NCBI GenBank assembly: GCA_038120095.1
Contig: JAYOKZ010000006.1
Coordinates: 38,290 to 102,289, forward strand
Length of the DNA stretch: 64,000 bases
Reading direction: 5' to 3'
Source of the DNA: UBA2589 sp038120095
GTDB lineage: Bacteria > Gemmatimonadota > Gemmatimonadetes > Longimicrobiales > Gaopeijiaceae
The translations under genes were made by a program, and so were the position numbers. This document shows, in pieces, positions 16,392 to 24,743 of the stretch; within the stretch, counting starts at the first letter, position 1, and every line of letters begins with the position of its first letter. Below the pieces are notes generated by a model. The model worked only from the letters and a program-made list of their open reading frames with translations, was not told the DNA's origin and did not search any database.

Positions 16392-17849
16392 CTAGTCGAA
16401 GAAGGTGTCCACGTGGTCGTCAGACTGGGATTCGGTCATCCAGCTGACGGCCATCAGCACGGGGACATGGACGAGCAGTCCAAGGATGCCCTCGTGCATA
16501 TCGAACGGTTTGTACTCCGGGTTTTGCCAGAAGAAGAAGGCGGTGGCTGCGCCGGCGATCAGACCCGCCATCACGCCTCGAGTCGTCGCTCTTCTCCAGT
16601 AGAGTGCTGCAACGACAGGCGGGGCGAATTGCGCGATGATGCCGTACGCCGATGCAAGCAACAGAACCAGAGACGATTCGGGGTCCTGCGCGAAGACGTA
16701 GGCAATCGCACCTGTTAGGAGGACCAACCCCTGCATCATTCGCCGCTGGGTCTGCTCATCGAGATCTACGAACTGCTGGATACCATCCTCGACAAACACG
16801 GATGCCGATGCATGCAGGAGCGCGTCGCCGGTCGACATGGACGCTGAGAGCGCGCCCGCGCAGAACAACCCGACCACGAGTGCCGGGAGGTCCGTCTCCA
16901 GAATCATGAAGGGAAGGATGAAGTCGCTGGATGGTGGAGAGCCCGGGAAAAGCACGCCCGAAAAGCCGATCAGGAACACCGGAATCAGAAAGAGCTGAAA
17001 GGTCGGAAAGAGGATGACGGTTCTGCGAAGGGTGTCATCGTCTTTCGCCGTGAACGCCTTCATGAACAGGTGCGGCCACATCATGAGGCCGACGGCGCTG
17101 ACGAGGATGAAGGTCGAGTAGGCACCCCAGCTCCAGGGTTCGCCTGCCGCTGTAAGGCCGGGAGGATCGAGCAGCTCGGGTCGCTCCGCGAGGATCTGGG
17201 TGAACATCTCCCCGATACCGCCGTAAAGCGCGATGGGGAGATACAGCCCCAGGGACCAGGCGATGACCACCATGAAGATCCCCTGAAACGTATTGGTCCA
17301 TCCGACCGCCATGGCACCCGCCGACAGGACGTATGCGATTACGATACCGTAGGCGACCGCCGAGCCCAGCCAGATGGGTACGTGTCCATCCGTGACAGCC
17401 TCGATGACGATACCCGCGCCGCGCATCTGCAGGGTCACATATGGCACGAAGGCGATCAGGCTGAGAAGAGCGATCAGAGCTGAGAGGTTTCGAGAAGGAA
17501 AGCGGCCCGTGATCAGTTGCGCCTGCGTCACGAAGCCATGCTTCCGGCCGAGCTTGGCCACGCGGGGCCCAATCCAATAGAACGGAGCCATGCCGAGGGC
17601 ACCGTACGCCAGGATGTAGAACGCTGCCGCACCCCTGGAGTAAGCCCAGCCCGGTCCCCCGAGGAAGGCAAACGCACTGAAGACGGAAGCTCCGGTGACG
17701 AAGTACATCACCAGCAGCCCGAAGCTTCGATCCGCAGCCACGTATCCGGCTACACTGTCCGTCTGTCTTCGCCCTGCGAGAAGACCGATGGTGAGGGTCA
17801 GTGCCAGGTAGGCCGCGATGATGATCGTGACAACCACCCACTGCTCCAT
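16392..17849 (-). CDS. sodium:solute symporter family protein
   Basis: The 485-residue inner-membrane transporter has about 13 hydrophobic segments and SSS-family signatures: VAADRSFGLLVMYFVTGASVFSAFAFLGGPGWAYSRG near the N-terminus, GRFPSRNLSAL, and FCAGALSASMSTGDALLHASASVFVEDG in the sodium-binding region. The start abuts the DUF3311 gene stop (TGATG, 1-bp overlap), so both are translated together. SSS carriers with a DUF3311 subunit resemble the pantothenate/acetate-type group; the solute cannot be told from sequence. The upstream serine hydrolase in the same operon hints at peptide or amino-acid uptake, which is inference. Confidence 0.88.
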   Translation of the reverse strand: MEQWVVVTIIIAAYLALTLTIGLLAGRRQTDSVAGYVAADRSFGLLVMYFVTGASVFSAFAFLGGPGWAYSRGAAAFYILAYGALGMAPFYWIGPRVAKLGRKHGFVTQAQLITGRFPSRNLSALIALLSLIAFVPYVTLQMRGAGIVIEAVTDGHVPIWLGSAVAYGIVIAYVLSAGAMAVGWTNTFQGIFMVVIAWSLGLYLPIALYGGIGEMFTQILAERPELLDPPGLTAAGEPWSWGAYSTFILVSAVGLMMWPHLFMKAFTAKDDDTLRRTVILFPTFQLFLIPVFLIGFSGVLFPGSPPSSDFILPFMILETDLPALVVGLFCAGALSASMSTGDALLHASASVFVEDGIQQFVDLDEQTQRRMMQGLVLLTGAIAYVFAQDPESSLVLLLASAYGIIAQFAPPVVAALYWRRATTRGVMAGLIAGAATAFFFWQNPEYKPFDMHEGILGLLVHVPVLMAVSWMTESQSDDHVDTFFD

Positions 17850-18076
17850 CAGGCGTCACCTCCGTCGCTGTTCCTGAACCTCTTTTCCACCCGGTCGAGC
17901 GACGCGAGGACGAGGACGCTGCCGGTGATCCACGCGGCAATCCACGCCATCGTGAATGGCAGACCGAAGAGGAGGGGCTCGGCCCGGGCGAAGGGTAGGA
18001 TGCCTGGCCAGGTGACGAAGTAGAGCATCGCGAGGTGGTATACGCCCGCAAGGGCTCGTGCTGTCCTGAGGTTCAT
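17849..18076 (-). CDS. DUF3311-type small membrane subunit of the symporter
   Basis: This 75-residue protein has two hydrophobic spans (YHLAMLYFVTWPGILPF and FGLPFTMAWIAAWITGSVLVL) and a charged C-terminus. Small DUF3311/DUF997 proteins are typically encoded directly before SSS permeases and are thought to be accessory subunits. It overlaps the serine hydrolase stop by 4 bp upstream and the symporter start by 1 bp downstream. Confidence 0.75.
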   Translation of the reverse strand: MNLRTARALAGVYHLAMLYFVTWPGILPFARAEPLLFGLPFTMAWIAAWITGSVLVLASLDRVEKRFRNSDGGDA

Positions 18077-19017
18077 GGGTTGGATCCTGATCTTCTGATT
18101 CGACGTTTCACATCGAGTGGCACCCGCGTGCCGTATTCGGTGACGCCCGAAAGCCTGCTGAAGTAGCTGTAAGCGGCGGTCTGTACCGCTTCGATCACGG
18201 CGCCACCGTTACCTCCGTAGTTGGACATCACCGTGATCACGTAGGGGCGATCCGGGACGCTGACGATCGCCCACACGGTCGAGACCCCCGTAATACCTCC
18301 CGGCTTGAAGGCGATCGGCACCGAATTCGGCACGGGTGCTCGGATCGGTCCATCCTTCGGGAGCGTGAGTATGGCCGTTACCCGCTCGCACGCTCCCTCA
18401 CTCATGGGGAGGTCACAACGGGCGATCCGCTCCATGATGGTGGCGGCGTCCCGGGGCGTGGACAGGTTCTCGTTGCCGCGAGCCGATTCTTCCGGCTGGA
18501 TCATCTTTCGCTGCAGTTGCGTGTTCGGCGCACCCAGAGACGACGAGAGCGCGTTGATCTCGTCCATGCCCAGTGCGTCGATCAGGACATTGGTCGCCGT
18601 GTTATCCGAGTGCTGGATCATGTAGATCGCATAGTCCTCTAGCGACAGCGCAGAGCCTCCGTCCGTCAGCACATGGAGCACGCCACTCCCCCCGGTTCGC
18701 ACGGCGTCCGTCAGTTCGATTCGCCGTCGCAGCAGGGAACGGTCTTCCTCCGCCCTGCGGAAGAGCTCCAGAAGGATCACCACCTTGATGGCGCTGGCCT
18801 GCGGAAAAACCATCTCGTCGCGCACGGCAAAACGATCACCGTTGGTCAGGTCCAGGACGTGGAGCCCGGCTACGCCCTCATACGCCTCAACGATCGACGC
18901 CAGTTCTTGCTGGAGATGAGCCCGGAGCAGGGCGAGTTGTTCTCCCTCCTGAGCTGCTGCTGCTGTCGCAATCGGGAGCAAAGCCCCGACGATGAGTGCG
19001 GTGCGGGTGATACGCAT
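18073..19017 (-). CDS. secreted serine hydrolase of the class A beta-lactamase fold
   Basis: The 314-residue protein has a signal peptide (MRITRTALIVGALLPIATAAAA-type, cleaved near AAAQ). The penicillin-binding fold motifs are SAIK (SxxK, Ser75-Lys78), SDN (137-139) and KPGG in place of KTG. The region that would carry the general-base glutamate of true class A enzymes reads EESARGNENLSTPRD and is not a clear ExxLN, so it may be a DD-peptidase or esterase-like hydrolase rather than a functional beta-lactamase. It is the first gene of a three-gene operon with DUF3311 and the symporter, with 4-bp coupling. The ATG at 19017 starts the signal peptide; an upstream open frame is unconserved. Confidence 0.8.
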   Translation of the reverse strand: MRITRTALIVGALLPIATAAAAQEGEQLALLRAHLQQELASIVEAYEGVAGLHVLDLTNGDRFAVRDEMVFPQASAIKVVILLELFRRAEEDRSLLRRRIELTDAVRTGGSGVLHVLTDGGSALSLEDYAIYMIQHSDNTATNVLIDALGMDEINALSSSLGAPNTQLQRKMIQPEESARGNENLSTPRDAATIMERIARCDLPMSEGACERVTAILTLPKDGPIRAPVPNSVPIAFKPGGITGVSTVWAIVSVPDRPYVITVMSNYGGNGGAVIEAVQTAAYSYFSRLSGVTEYGTRVPLDVKRRIRRSGSNP

Positions 19018-19138
19018 CGACGGTCCGGTGAATGACGAGGAGAGAGATCCTAAGCGCCCCGGCCGCCCGGGGCCACGCTCCTCGACATCCCGAAGGTTTG
19101 CCGGCTGATCTGGTGGAGACGAGCGTGTGCCGGCGGTC

Positions 19139-19921
19139 TCAGCGACCCTTGAAGTCAGGCCTGCGCTTCTCCATGAAGGCGGAGACCCCCTCACGACCGT
19201 CATCGGACCCGAAGGCATCCAGGAAACGCTCTTTCTCATAGATGAGCCCTTCCTCGAGCGGGAGCTCGAACGCAGCCCGAATCGCATCCTTGGCCAGCCT
19301 GAGGGATACGGGACTCCAACGAGTCATGCGAGCAGCAAGCTCGAGTGCACGGTTCACGTGCTCACCTTCGTCCACGAGGACATCGATATAGCCGATCCGG
19401 TGTGCTTCCTCGGCCTCGAGGAAGTCTCCCGTCAGACTGATGATGGATGCCCAGCCACGCCCGACGAGTCGGGCCAGTCGCTGGGTTCCGCCCCCACCGG
19501 GGATCAGTCCGATCCGGATTTCGGCCTGACTGATCCGTGCGGTGCGATCCGCCACACGAATGTCACAAGCGAGCGCGAGTTCGGAGCCCCCACCGATGCA
19601 AAAGCCGTGGATCGCACAGATGACCGGTTTAGGAAAGTCCGCCACAGTCTCGTAAATCCTGCGCTGCCTGTAGATCTCACGCTGCTGGTCCGGGGTCCGT
19701 GCGGCGAATTCGGAGATGTCGGCGCCGGCGACGAAGGCCTTGTCGCCCGCGCCGTGGATCACCACCACTCGAACCAAGTCGTCCTTCTCGAGGTCGTCGA
19801 ACGTGTCGCGAAGAATCTGACGGACGTCGGCGTTCAGGGCGTTCAGCTTGTCGGGGCGGTTCAGTGTCACGACAGCGATGTGATCGTCGCGCCTGTCCAC
19901 GAGGACGGGTACATCGGTCAT
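19139..19921 (-). CDS. enoyl-CoA hydratase/isomerase family protein
   Basis: The 260-residue crotonase contains TLNRPDKLNALN, KAFVAGADISEFA, HGFCIGGGSELALACDIRVA and SQAEIRIGLIPGGGGTQRLARLVG. Both glutamates expected of a genuine enoyl-CoA hydratase (in GGGSEL and QAEIRIG) are present. It hydrates trans-2-enoyl-CoA to 3-hydroxyacyl-CoA. It is the last gene of a minus-strand set with 3-hydroxyacyl-CoA dehydrogenase and thiolase. AAGGA lies 12 bases before the ATG at 19921. Confidence 0.9.
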   Translation of the reverse strand: MTDVPVLVDRRDDHIAVVTLNRPDKLNALNADVRQILRDTFDDLEKDDLVRVVVIHGAGDKAFVAGADISEFAARTPDQQREIYRQRRIYETVADFPKPVICAIHGFCIGGGSELALACDIRVADRTARISQAEIRIGLIPGGGGTQRLARLVGRGWASIISLTGDFLEAEEAHRIGYIDVLVDEGEHVNRALELAARMTRWSPVSLRLAKDAIRAAFELPLEEGLIYEKERFLDAFGSDDGREGVSAFMEKRRPDFKGR

Positions 19922-19976
19922 GGGAAGGTGAATCCTTAGGAGAGGGGTTCCAGAGCGATCGTCTGTGCGCGGGGTG

Positions 19977-20837
19977 TCAGGTCGGCCACGTGTAGAACCC
20001 CTGCCCGCTTTTCTTTCCCAATTTCCCCTCGTCGACCATCTGGCGGAGGAGCGCGGGTGCGGCGAAGGCGTCCGAGCCGAGTGTTTCATGGAGGTACTCG
20101 GTGATACCGAGGCGCACGTCGAGCCCTACCAGATCCGTCAGCTTGAGCGGCCCCATTGGGTGTCGATAGCCGAGTTCCATCGCCTTGTCGATGTCTTCCG
20201 GTGACGCCACGCCCTGCTCGACCATGCGAATCGCTTCCATGCCGAGCACGATCCCGAGCCGCGACGAGGCAAACCCCGGCGCATCTCTGACCACGATGGG
20301 TTCCTTTCCGAGGCGTCGGGCGAAGGCGACGGCGGTGTCACGAGTCTGCTCGGCCGTCGACGGACACCAGACGACTTCGACCAGCGCCATGATGTGGACC
20401 GGATTGAAGAAGTGCATCCCGACGAAACGACCCGGGTCCCGAAGGGAAGCCGCGATCTGGGCAATCGAAAGGGACGAGGTGTTCGTGGCGAGGACCGCAT
20501 GGGTTGGAGCCGCGGCATCGACCTCAGCAAAAATCGATGCTTTGAGATCCATCGATTCGGGGGCCGCTTCGATCACCAGGTCCGCTCCGGCCACTGCGCC
20601 GGTGATGCTGGTCGTCGTTTCCAGCCTGCTCAGGGTCGCATCACGGGCTTCGTCCGTCACCTTCCCACGGGCGACGCCCTTCTCGAGGTTGCCCTCGATG
20701 CGTTCCATGCCGCGCGAGACTGCTCCGTCGTCAATGTCGAACAGTCGCACGGAGCATCCGATCGCTGCGGATACCTGCGCGATTCCATGGCCCATGGTCC
20801 CCGCGCCGAGGACTGCGACCGTTTCAATCGTGCTCAT
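19977..20837 (-). CDS. 3-hydroxybutyryl-CoA / 3-hydroxyadipyl-CoA dehydrogenase
   Basis: The 286-residue NAD-dependent enzyme has the Rossmann motif VAVLGAGTMGHGIAQ (8-22), the catalytic region TNTSSLSI and GMHFFNPVHIMALVEVV (catalytic His in FFNP), and the C-terminal DAPGFASSRLG and GPLKLTDLVGLD. It oxidises 3-hydroxyacyl-CoA to the 3-keto form. ATG 20837 overlaps the thiolase stop by 4 bp (ATGA), coupling the two enzymes of consecutive steps; GGAG lies 6 bases upstream. Single-domain form, not fused to a hydratase. Confidence 0.92.
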   Translation of the reverse strand: MSTIETVAVLGAGTMGHGIAQVSAAIGCSVRLFDIDDGAVSRGMERIEGNLEKGVARGKVTDEARDATLSRLETTTSITGAVAGADLVIEAAPESMDLKASIFAEVDAAAPTHAVLATNTSSLSIAQIAASLRDPGRFVGMHFFNPVHIMALVEVVWCPSTAEQTRDTAVAFARRLGKEPIVVRDAPGFASSRLGIVLGMEAIRMVEQGVASPEDIDKAMELGYRHPMGPLKLTDLVGLDVRLGITEYLHETLGSDAFAAPALLRQMVDEGKLGKKSGQGFYTWPT

Positions 20838-22030
20838 GGCTGCTCCAGCAGGCTCGTGATCCCTTGACCGACCCCGATGCACATCGAAGCGAGGCCGCGA
20901 GCCGCGCCCTGCCGCTTCATCTGGTGCACGAGCGTCACCACGATTCGGGCTCCCGAGCATCCTACAGGATGCCCGAGCGCGATCGCCCCTCCGTTCACGT
21001 TCACTCGCTCAGGATCGAGGCCGAGTTCCGTCATGCAGGGAATGGCCTGCGCGGCAAAGGCCTCGTTGAGCTCTGCCACATCGATCTGATCGATCGACCA
21101 GCCCTGACGGGCGAGTGCCTTTCGGGTTGCGGGAACGGGACCGATCCCCATGCGGTGCGGTTCGACGCCGGCCACGGCTCCACCCGCGACGCGGACGAGG
21201 GGCTCGAGTCCGAGCTCTTTCCCACGCTCCGCGGAAACAACGAGAAGGGCCGCCGCGCCATCGTTGATGCCGGACGAGTTCCCAGCGGTGACGGTCCCAT
21301 CCTTGCGGAATACAGGCCTCAGTCGGGAGAGCGATTCGGCTGTCGTATCCGCTCGGGGGTGCTCGTCCGTGTCGATGACCACCGGGTCTCCCTTCCGCCG
21401 TGGCACCGAAACGGGCACGATCTCGTCCCGGAACACTCCGGCAGCCATCGCGCGCTCGGCTCGCTGCTGACTCTCCGCGGCGAACGCATCCTGCGCCTCA
21501 CGACTGACACCGAATTCGTGGGCGATCACTTCGGCGGTTTCGCCCAGACCGATCGTCCACTCCGGAGCGAATGCCGGATTCGGAAAACGCCAACCCAGGA
21601 CGGTATCGGCCGTCTTGGGGTGTCCCCGGGAGTATCCGACCTCCGGCTTGAGCATGACGAACGGGGCGCGGCTCATGCTCTCCACTCCACCCGCGATGAA
21701 CACGTCGCCCTCGCCGGACTGAATTGCATGAAACGAGGAGAGGAGGGCCTGCATGCCCGAACCACAGAGTCGATTTACGGTTTGGCCGGGCACGCTCACG
21801 GGGAGTCCCGCCCGCAGCAGAGCCATACGGGCCACGTTCCGATTGTCCTCGCCTGCCTGATTGATGCACCCGAACACCACGTCGTCGATGGTCTGCGGGT
21901 CGATCTCGTTCCTGGCCAGCAACCCGGTGATGGTGACGGCAGCCAGGTCGTCCGGACGGACGGGTGCCAAGCCGCCGCCGTGGCGGCCAATGGGCGTTCG
22001 AACGCCATCGATGATCCATGCTTCGCGCAT
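20834..22030 (-). CDS. acetyl-CoA acyltransferase (PcaF/PaaJ-like thiolase)
   Basis: The 398-residue thiolase has the nucleophile in VNRLCGSGMQAL, NEAFAAQ, GGAIALGHPVGCSGAR and the second active cysteine in MCIGVGQGI. The N-terminal FGCINQAGEDNRNVARMALLRAGLP and the CIGVGQG ending are typical of 3-oxoadipyl-CoA thiolases (PcaF/PaaJ) rather than of acetoacetyl-CoA thiolases. With the neighbouring dehydrogenase, hydratases and aldehyde dehydrogenase it could complete the lower phenylacetate route, though no ring-opening genes are in the window; general beta-oxidation is the alternative. Confidence 0.9.
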   Translation of the reverse strand: MREAWIIDGVRTPIGRHGGGLAPVRPDDLAAVTITGLLARNEIDPQTIDDVVFGCINQAGEDNRNVARMALLRAGLPVSVPGQTVNRLCGSGMQALLSSFHAIQSGEGDVFIAGGVESMSRAPFVMLKPEVGYSRGHPKTADTVLGWRFPNPAFAPEWTIGLGETAEVIAHEFGVSREAQDAFAAESQQRAERAMAAGVFRDEIVPVSVPRRKGDPVVIDTDEHPRADTTAESLSRLRPVFRKDGTVTAGNSSGINDGAAALLVVSAERGKELGLEPLVRVAGGAVAGVEPHRMGIGPVPATRKALARQGWSIDQIDVAELNEAFAAQAIPCMTELGLDPERVNVNGGAIALGHPVGCSGARIVVTLVHQMKRQGAARGLASMCIGVGQGITSLLEQP

Positions 22031-22071
22031 CGTCCCTTCCGGTATGGGTTTGCGGGTGAGGTTACGCGGTG

Positions 22072-23532
22072 TCAGCCGTCGACGGCCACCCAGACGCTCT
22101 TGGTCTGCGTGTACTTCTCGAGTGCGGCCTCGTGCCCGAGGTCTCGACCGAAGCCACTGGCCTTGTAGCCCCCGAAGGGTGAGGCTGAGTCGTACTGGTT
22201 ATACGTATTGATCCAGACGGTACCGGCCTGAAGCTCTCCCGCTACCCGGTGAGCCGATCCGATGTCCCGAGTCCAGACACCGGCGGCCAGTCCGTACATA
22301 GAATCGTTGGCGACCTCGATCGCGTGGTCCACATCGTCAACGGGAATTACGCATGCCACGGGCCCGAAGATTTCTTCCCGAGCGATCGTCATCGTCGGAT
22401 CGACGTCGGCGAACACCGTGGCGGTGACGAAGTTGCCCTTCCCATTGACGGTTGTCTGCTCTCCTCCGGCGACGAGCCGGGCTCCGTCGCTCCTGCCGGC
22501 CTCGATATACCTCAGGACCCGGGCCAACTGCTCCTCGCTCACGATGGCGCCGAGTCGAGTGTTGGCATCCATTGGATCACCAACGGTCATGTTCTCTGCG
22601 CGCTTGGCGAACTCGTTGACGAAGTCGTCGTAAATCGAACGCTCGACGAGGATGCGCGAGCCTGCAGCACAGACTTCACCCTTGCCGTAGAAGATGCCCG
22701 TGGTGGCGCCGCGCACGGCAGCCTTCACGTCTGCGTCGGCGAGGACGATGTTCGGGGATTTGCCACCCAGCTCGAGCGAGACCTTCTTCAGTGTGTCTGC
22801 CGCTCCCCGCATCACGATCTTCCCAACCTCGGTGGATCCAGTGAACGCGATGGCGTCCACACCCGGATGGGCGACCAGCGCTGCCCCGGCGGTTTCTCCG
22901 AAACCGGGAACCACATTGAAGACCCCTGCTGGGAATCCGACCTCAGCGGCGAGCTCCGCCAGGCGAAGCGCGGTGAGCGGAGTCTGCTCGGCCGGTTTCA
23001 GAATCACGGCATTCCCGCATGCGAGGGCCGGGGCAACTTTCCACGCGGCCATCGAGAGCGGAAAGTTCCATGGTGTGATGCACCCGATCACTCCGACTGG
23101 CTCACGCAGGGTGTAGTTGAGGAACGGTCCTGCAACGGGGATGGTGGCCCCTTCGATTTTGTCGGCCAGTCCCGCGAAGTACCGGAAGTTCTCGATCACA
23201 CTGGGGAGATCCACCTTGCGAGATTCGAAGAAGGGCTTCCCGTTGTCGGCGGTCTCGAGCGTACCGAGCTCGTCGGCGTTGGCCTGCAGTGCATCGGCGA
23301 GTTTCCAGAGGAGCCGGGAACGCTTGTGGGGGTTCATGTCCCGCCACTCCGGGTTCTTCAGCGCTGCGCGGGCGGCGTCCACGGCTCGGTCCACGTCGGT
23401 CGCCTGACCCGATGACACCTCGGTGATGACCTCGTGGCTCGCCGGGTTGACGGTCGCGAAGGTGCCGCCGTCAGCTGCAGCGATCCATTCATTTCCGATC
23501 CATAGCTGATTCCGGATCGTGTTCTCAGGCAT
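22072..23532 (-). CDS. aldehyde dehydrogenase family protein
   Basis: The 486-residue NAD(P)-dependent enzyme oxidises an aldehyde to an acid. It shows ITPWNFPLSMAAWKVAPALA, FTGSTEVGK, the general base in LELGGKSPNIV, and the nucleophilic cysteine in GKGEVCAAGSRI. The C-terminal EIFGPV and PFGGYKASGFGRDLG are standard. The sequence style is that of betaine- or phenylacetaldehyde-type dehydrogenases, which would suit a phenylacetate pathway context. It lies between two crotonase genes on the same strand. Confidence 0.92.
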   Translation of the reverse strand: MPENTIRNQLWIGNEWIAAADGGTFATVNPASHEVITEVSSGQATDVDRAVDAARAALKNPEWRDMNPHKRSRLLWKLADALQANADELGTLETADNGKPFFESRKVDLPSVIENFRYFAGLADKIEGATIPVAGPFLNYTLREPVGVIGCITPWNFPLSMAAWKVAPALACGNAVILKPAEQTPLTALRLAELAAEVGFPAGVFNVVPGFGETAGAALVAHPGVDAIAFTGSTEVGKIVMRGAADTLKKVSLELGGKSPNIVLADADVKAAVRGATTGIFYGKGEVCAAGSRILVERSIYDDFVNEFAKRAENMTVGDPMDANTRLGAIVSEEQLARVLRYIEAGRSDGARLVAGGEQTTVNGKGNFVTATVFADVDPTMTIAREEIFGPVACVIPVDDVDHAIEVANDSMYGLAAGVWTRDIGSAHRVAGELQAGTVWINTYNQYDSASPFGGYKASGFGRDLGHEAALEKYTQTKSVWVAVDG

Positions 23533-23622
23533 CTGGTCTCCCGGTAGCGTCTGTAAGAACGAGAAACGGGGCCCGGAGATCGTTCCGGACCCCGCCTCGG
23601 CGCATCGTGACCTCCGACAGTG

Positions 23623-24423
23623 TCAGCTGCCGGTGAATTCGGCGGTCCGCTTCTGGACGTAGGCGTTCAGGCCTTCCTTGGCGTCACTGCTGGCGAAGAG
23701 CTGCGCCTGAAGCTCACGCTCCAGCGCCAGGGCGAGCTCGAAGGGCAGTTCTGCACCCGTCTGAACCGAACGCTTGATGAGCCCAACTGCCTTTGTAGCC
23801 TTGTTCGGGGTCGTGAACTGGCTCGCGTAGTCGACGACGGCATCCACGAACGAGTCGCGATCCTCGTGATCGTAGATCTCGTTTACCAATCCGTGTCGGT
23901 GTGCTTCGTCGAAGCCGAAGGTCGTACCCTCCGCCATCATCTGAATCGCGACCGGCTTTCCGACCAGACGGACCAGACGCTGCGTACCTCCTGTACCTGG
24001 CAGCACGCCGAGCGCCACCTCGGGGAGGCCCACCTTGCCGGAATCCTTTCGGGCAATCCGGATGTCCGCCGCCATCGCGATCTCGAGCCCGCCGCCAACC
24101 GTGTGACCATTGAGCGCGGCGATGACCAGCTTCGGCGTGTGCTCGAGGCGGTTCAGCGTCTCATTCGCGTGCAGGCAGAAGCAGTATTTCCATTCCGGAT
24201 CGGCCTCGGAAAGCATGCCGATGTTGGCACCGGCGCAGAAGAACTTCTCCCCGGCACCCGTAATGACGATCACCTCGACATCCCCGTCGAAGCGTGCCCT
24301 GATGATCCCCTCGTCGAGCTGCCGCATCATCTCGTGCGTGTACGTATTTGCGGGTGGGTCGTCGAGCGTGAGAAGCGCCACCTTTCCACGAACTTCGTAG
24401 TGCACCAATACCGAATCGGACAT
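23623..24423 (-). CDS. enoyl-CoA hydratase/isomerase family protein
   Basis: The 266-residue crotonase has LTLDDPPANTYT, EKFFCAGANIGML, NGHTVGGGLEIAMAADIRIA and LPEVALGVLPGTGGTQRLVRLVG, with both catalytic-position glutamates. The insertion WKYCFCLHANETLNRL is a feature of a subgroup I cannot assign further. It is the first gene of the minus-strand set ending at 19139; GGGGGA lies about 10 bases before the ATG at 24423. Confidence 0.88.
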   Translation of the reverse strand: MSDSVLVHYEVRGKVALLTLDDPPANTYTHEMMRQLDEGIIRARFDGDVEVIVITGAGEKFFCAGANIGMLSEADPEWKYCFCLHANETLNRLEHTPKLVIAALNGHTVGGGLEIAMAADIRIARKDSGKVGLPEVALGVLPGTGGTQRLVRLVGKPVAIQMMAEGTTFGFDEAHRHGLVNEIYDHEDRDSFVDAVVDYASQFTTPNKATKAVGLIKRSVQTGAELPFELALALERELQAQLFASSDAKEGLNAYVQKRTAEFTGS

Positions 24424-24743
24424 CTGGGTTTTCCCCCGGAAAATGAATGCTCTGAGCCGCCTTGGGCGCGGATTCTTCGCGGATGCGGAGCCGTGTTTCG
24501 ATCGCCGCCGCAGCCGCTCAAAGGTCCTCACGTCCGACTTGGCGGTCAACCGGCCCCAGGACGGGAACGGTGTACCCTCCGTGAACTCCCGATTGGGCAG
24601 GTGGGGGCGAGATGAAGGGACGACAGCCAGGATCCCCCCGGGCCGGGCTGAGATGCCGGGCTCATGCGCACACCTCAGCGCTTTGAGCGGGGTAGGACTC
24701 AGCGTAGCTTGGGGTTCATCGATGATGCTTACGAGGCCGACCC
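24424..24743. other. divergent intergenic region between the hydratase and nfeD genes
   Basis: These 320 bases separate genes reading away from each other and must hold both promoters. For nfeD a weak candidate is TTGAGC (24683-24688), 16 bases, TAGCTT (24705-24710). No conserved coding sequence, tRNA or repeat was seen. Confidence 0.5.
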
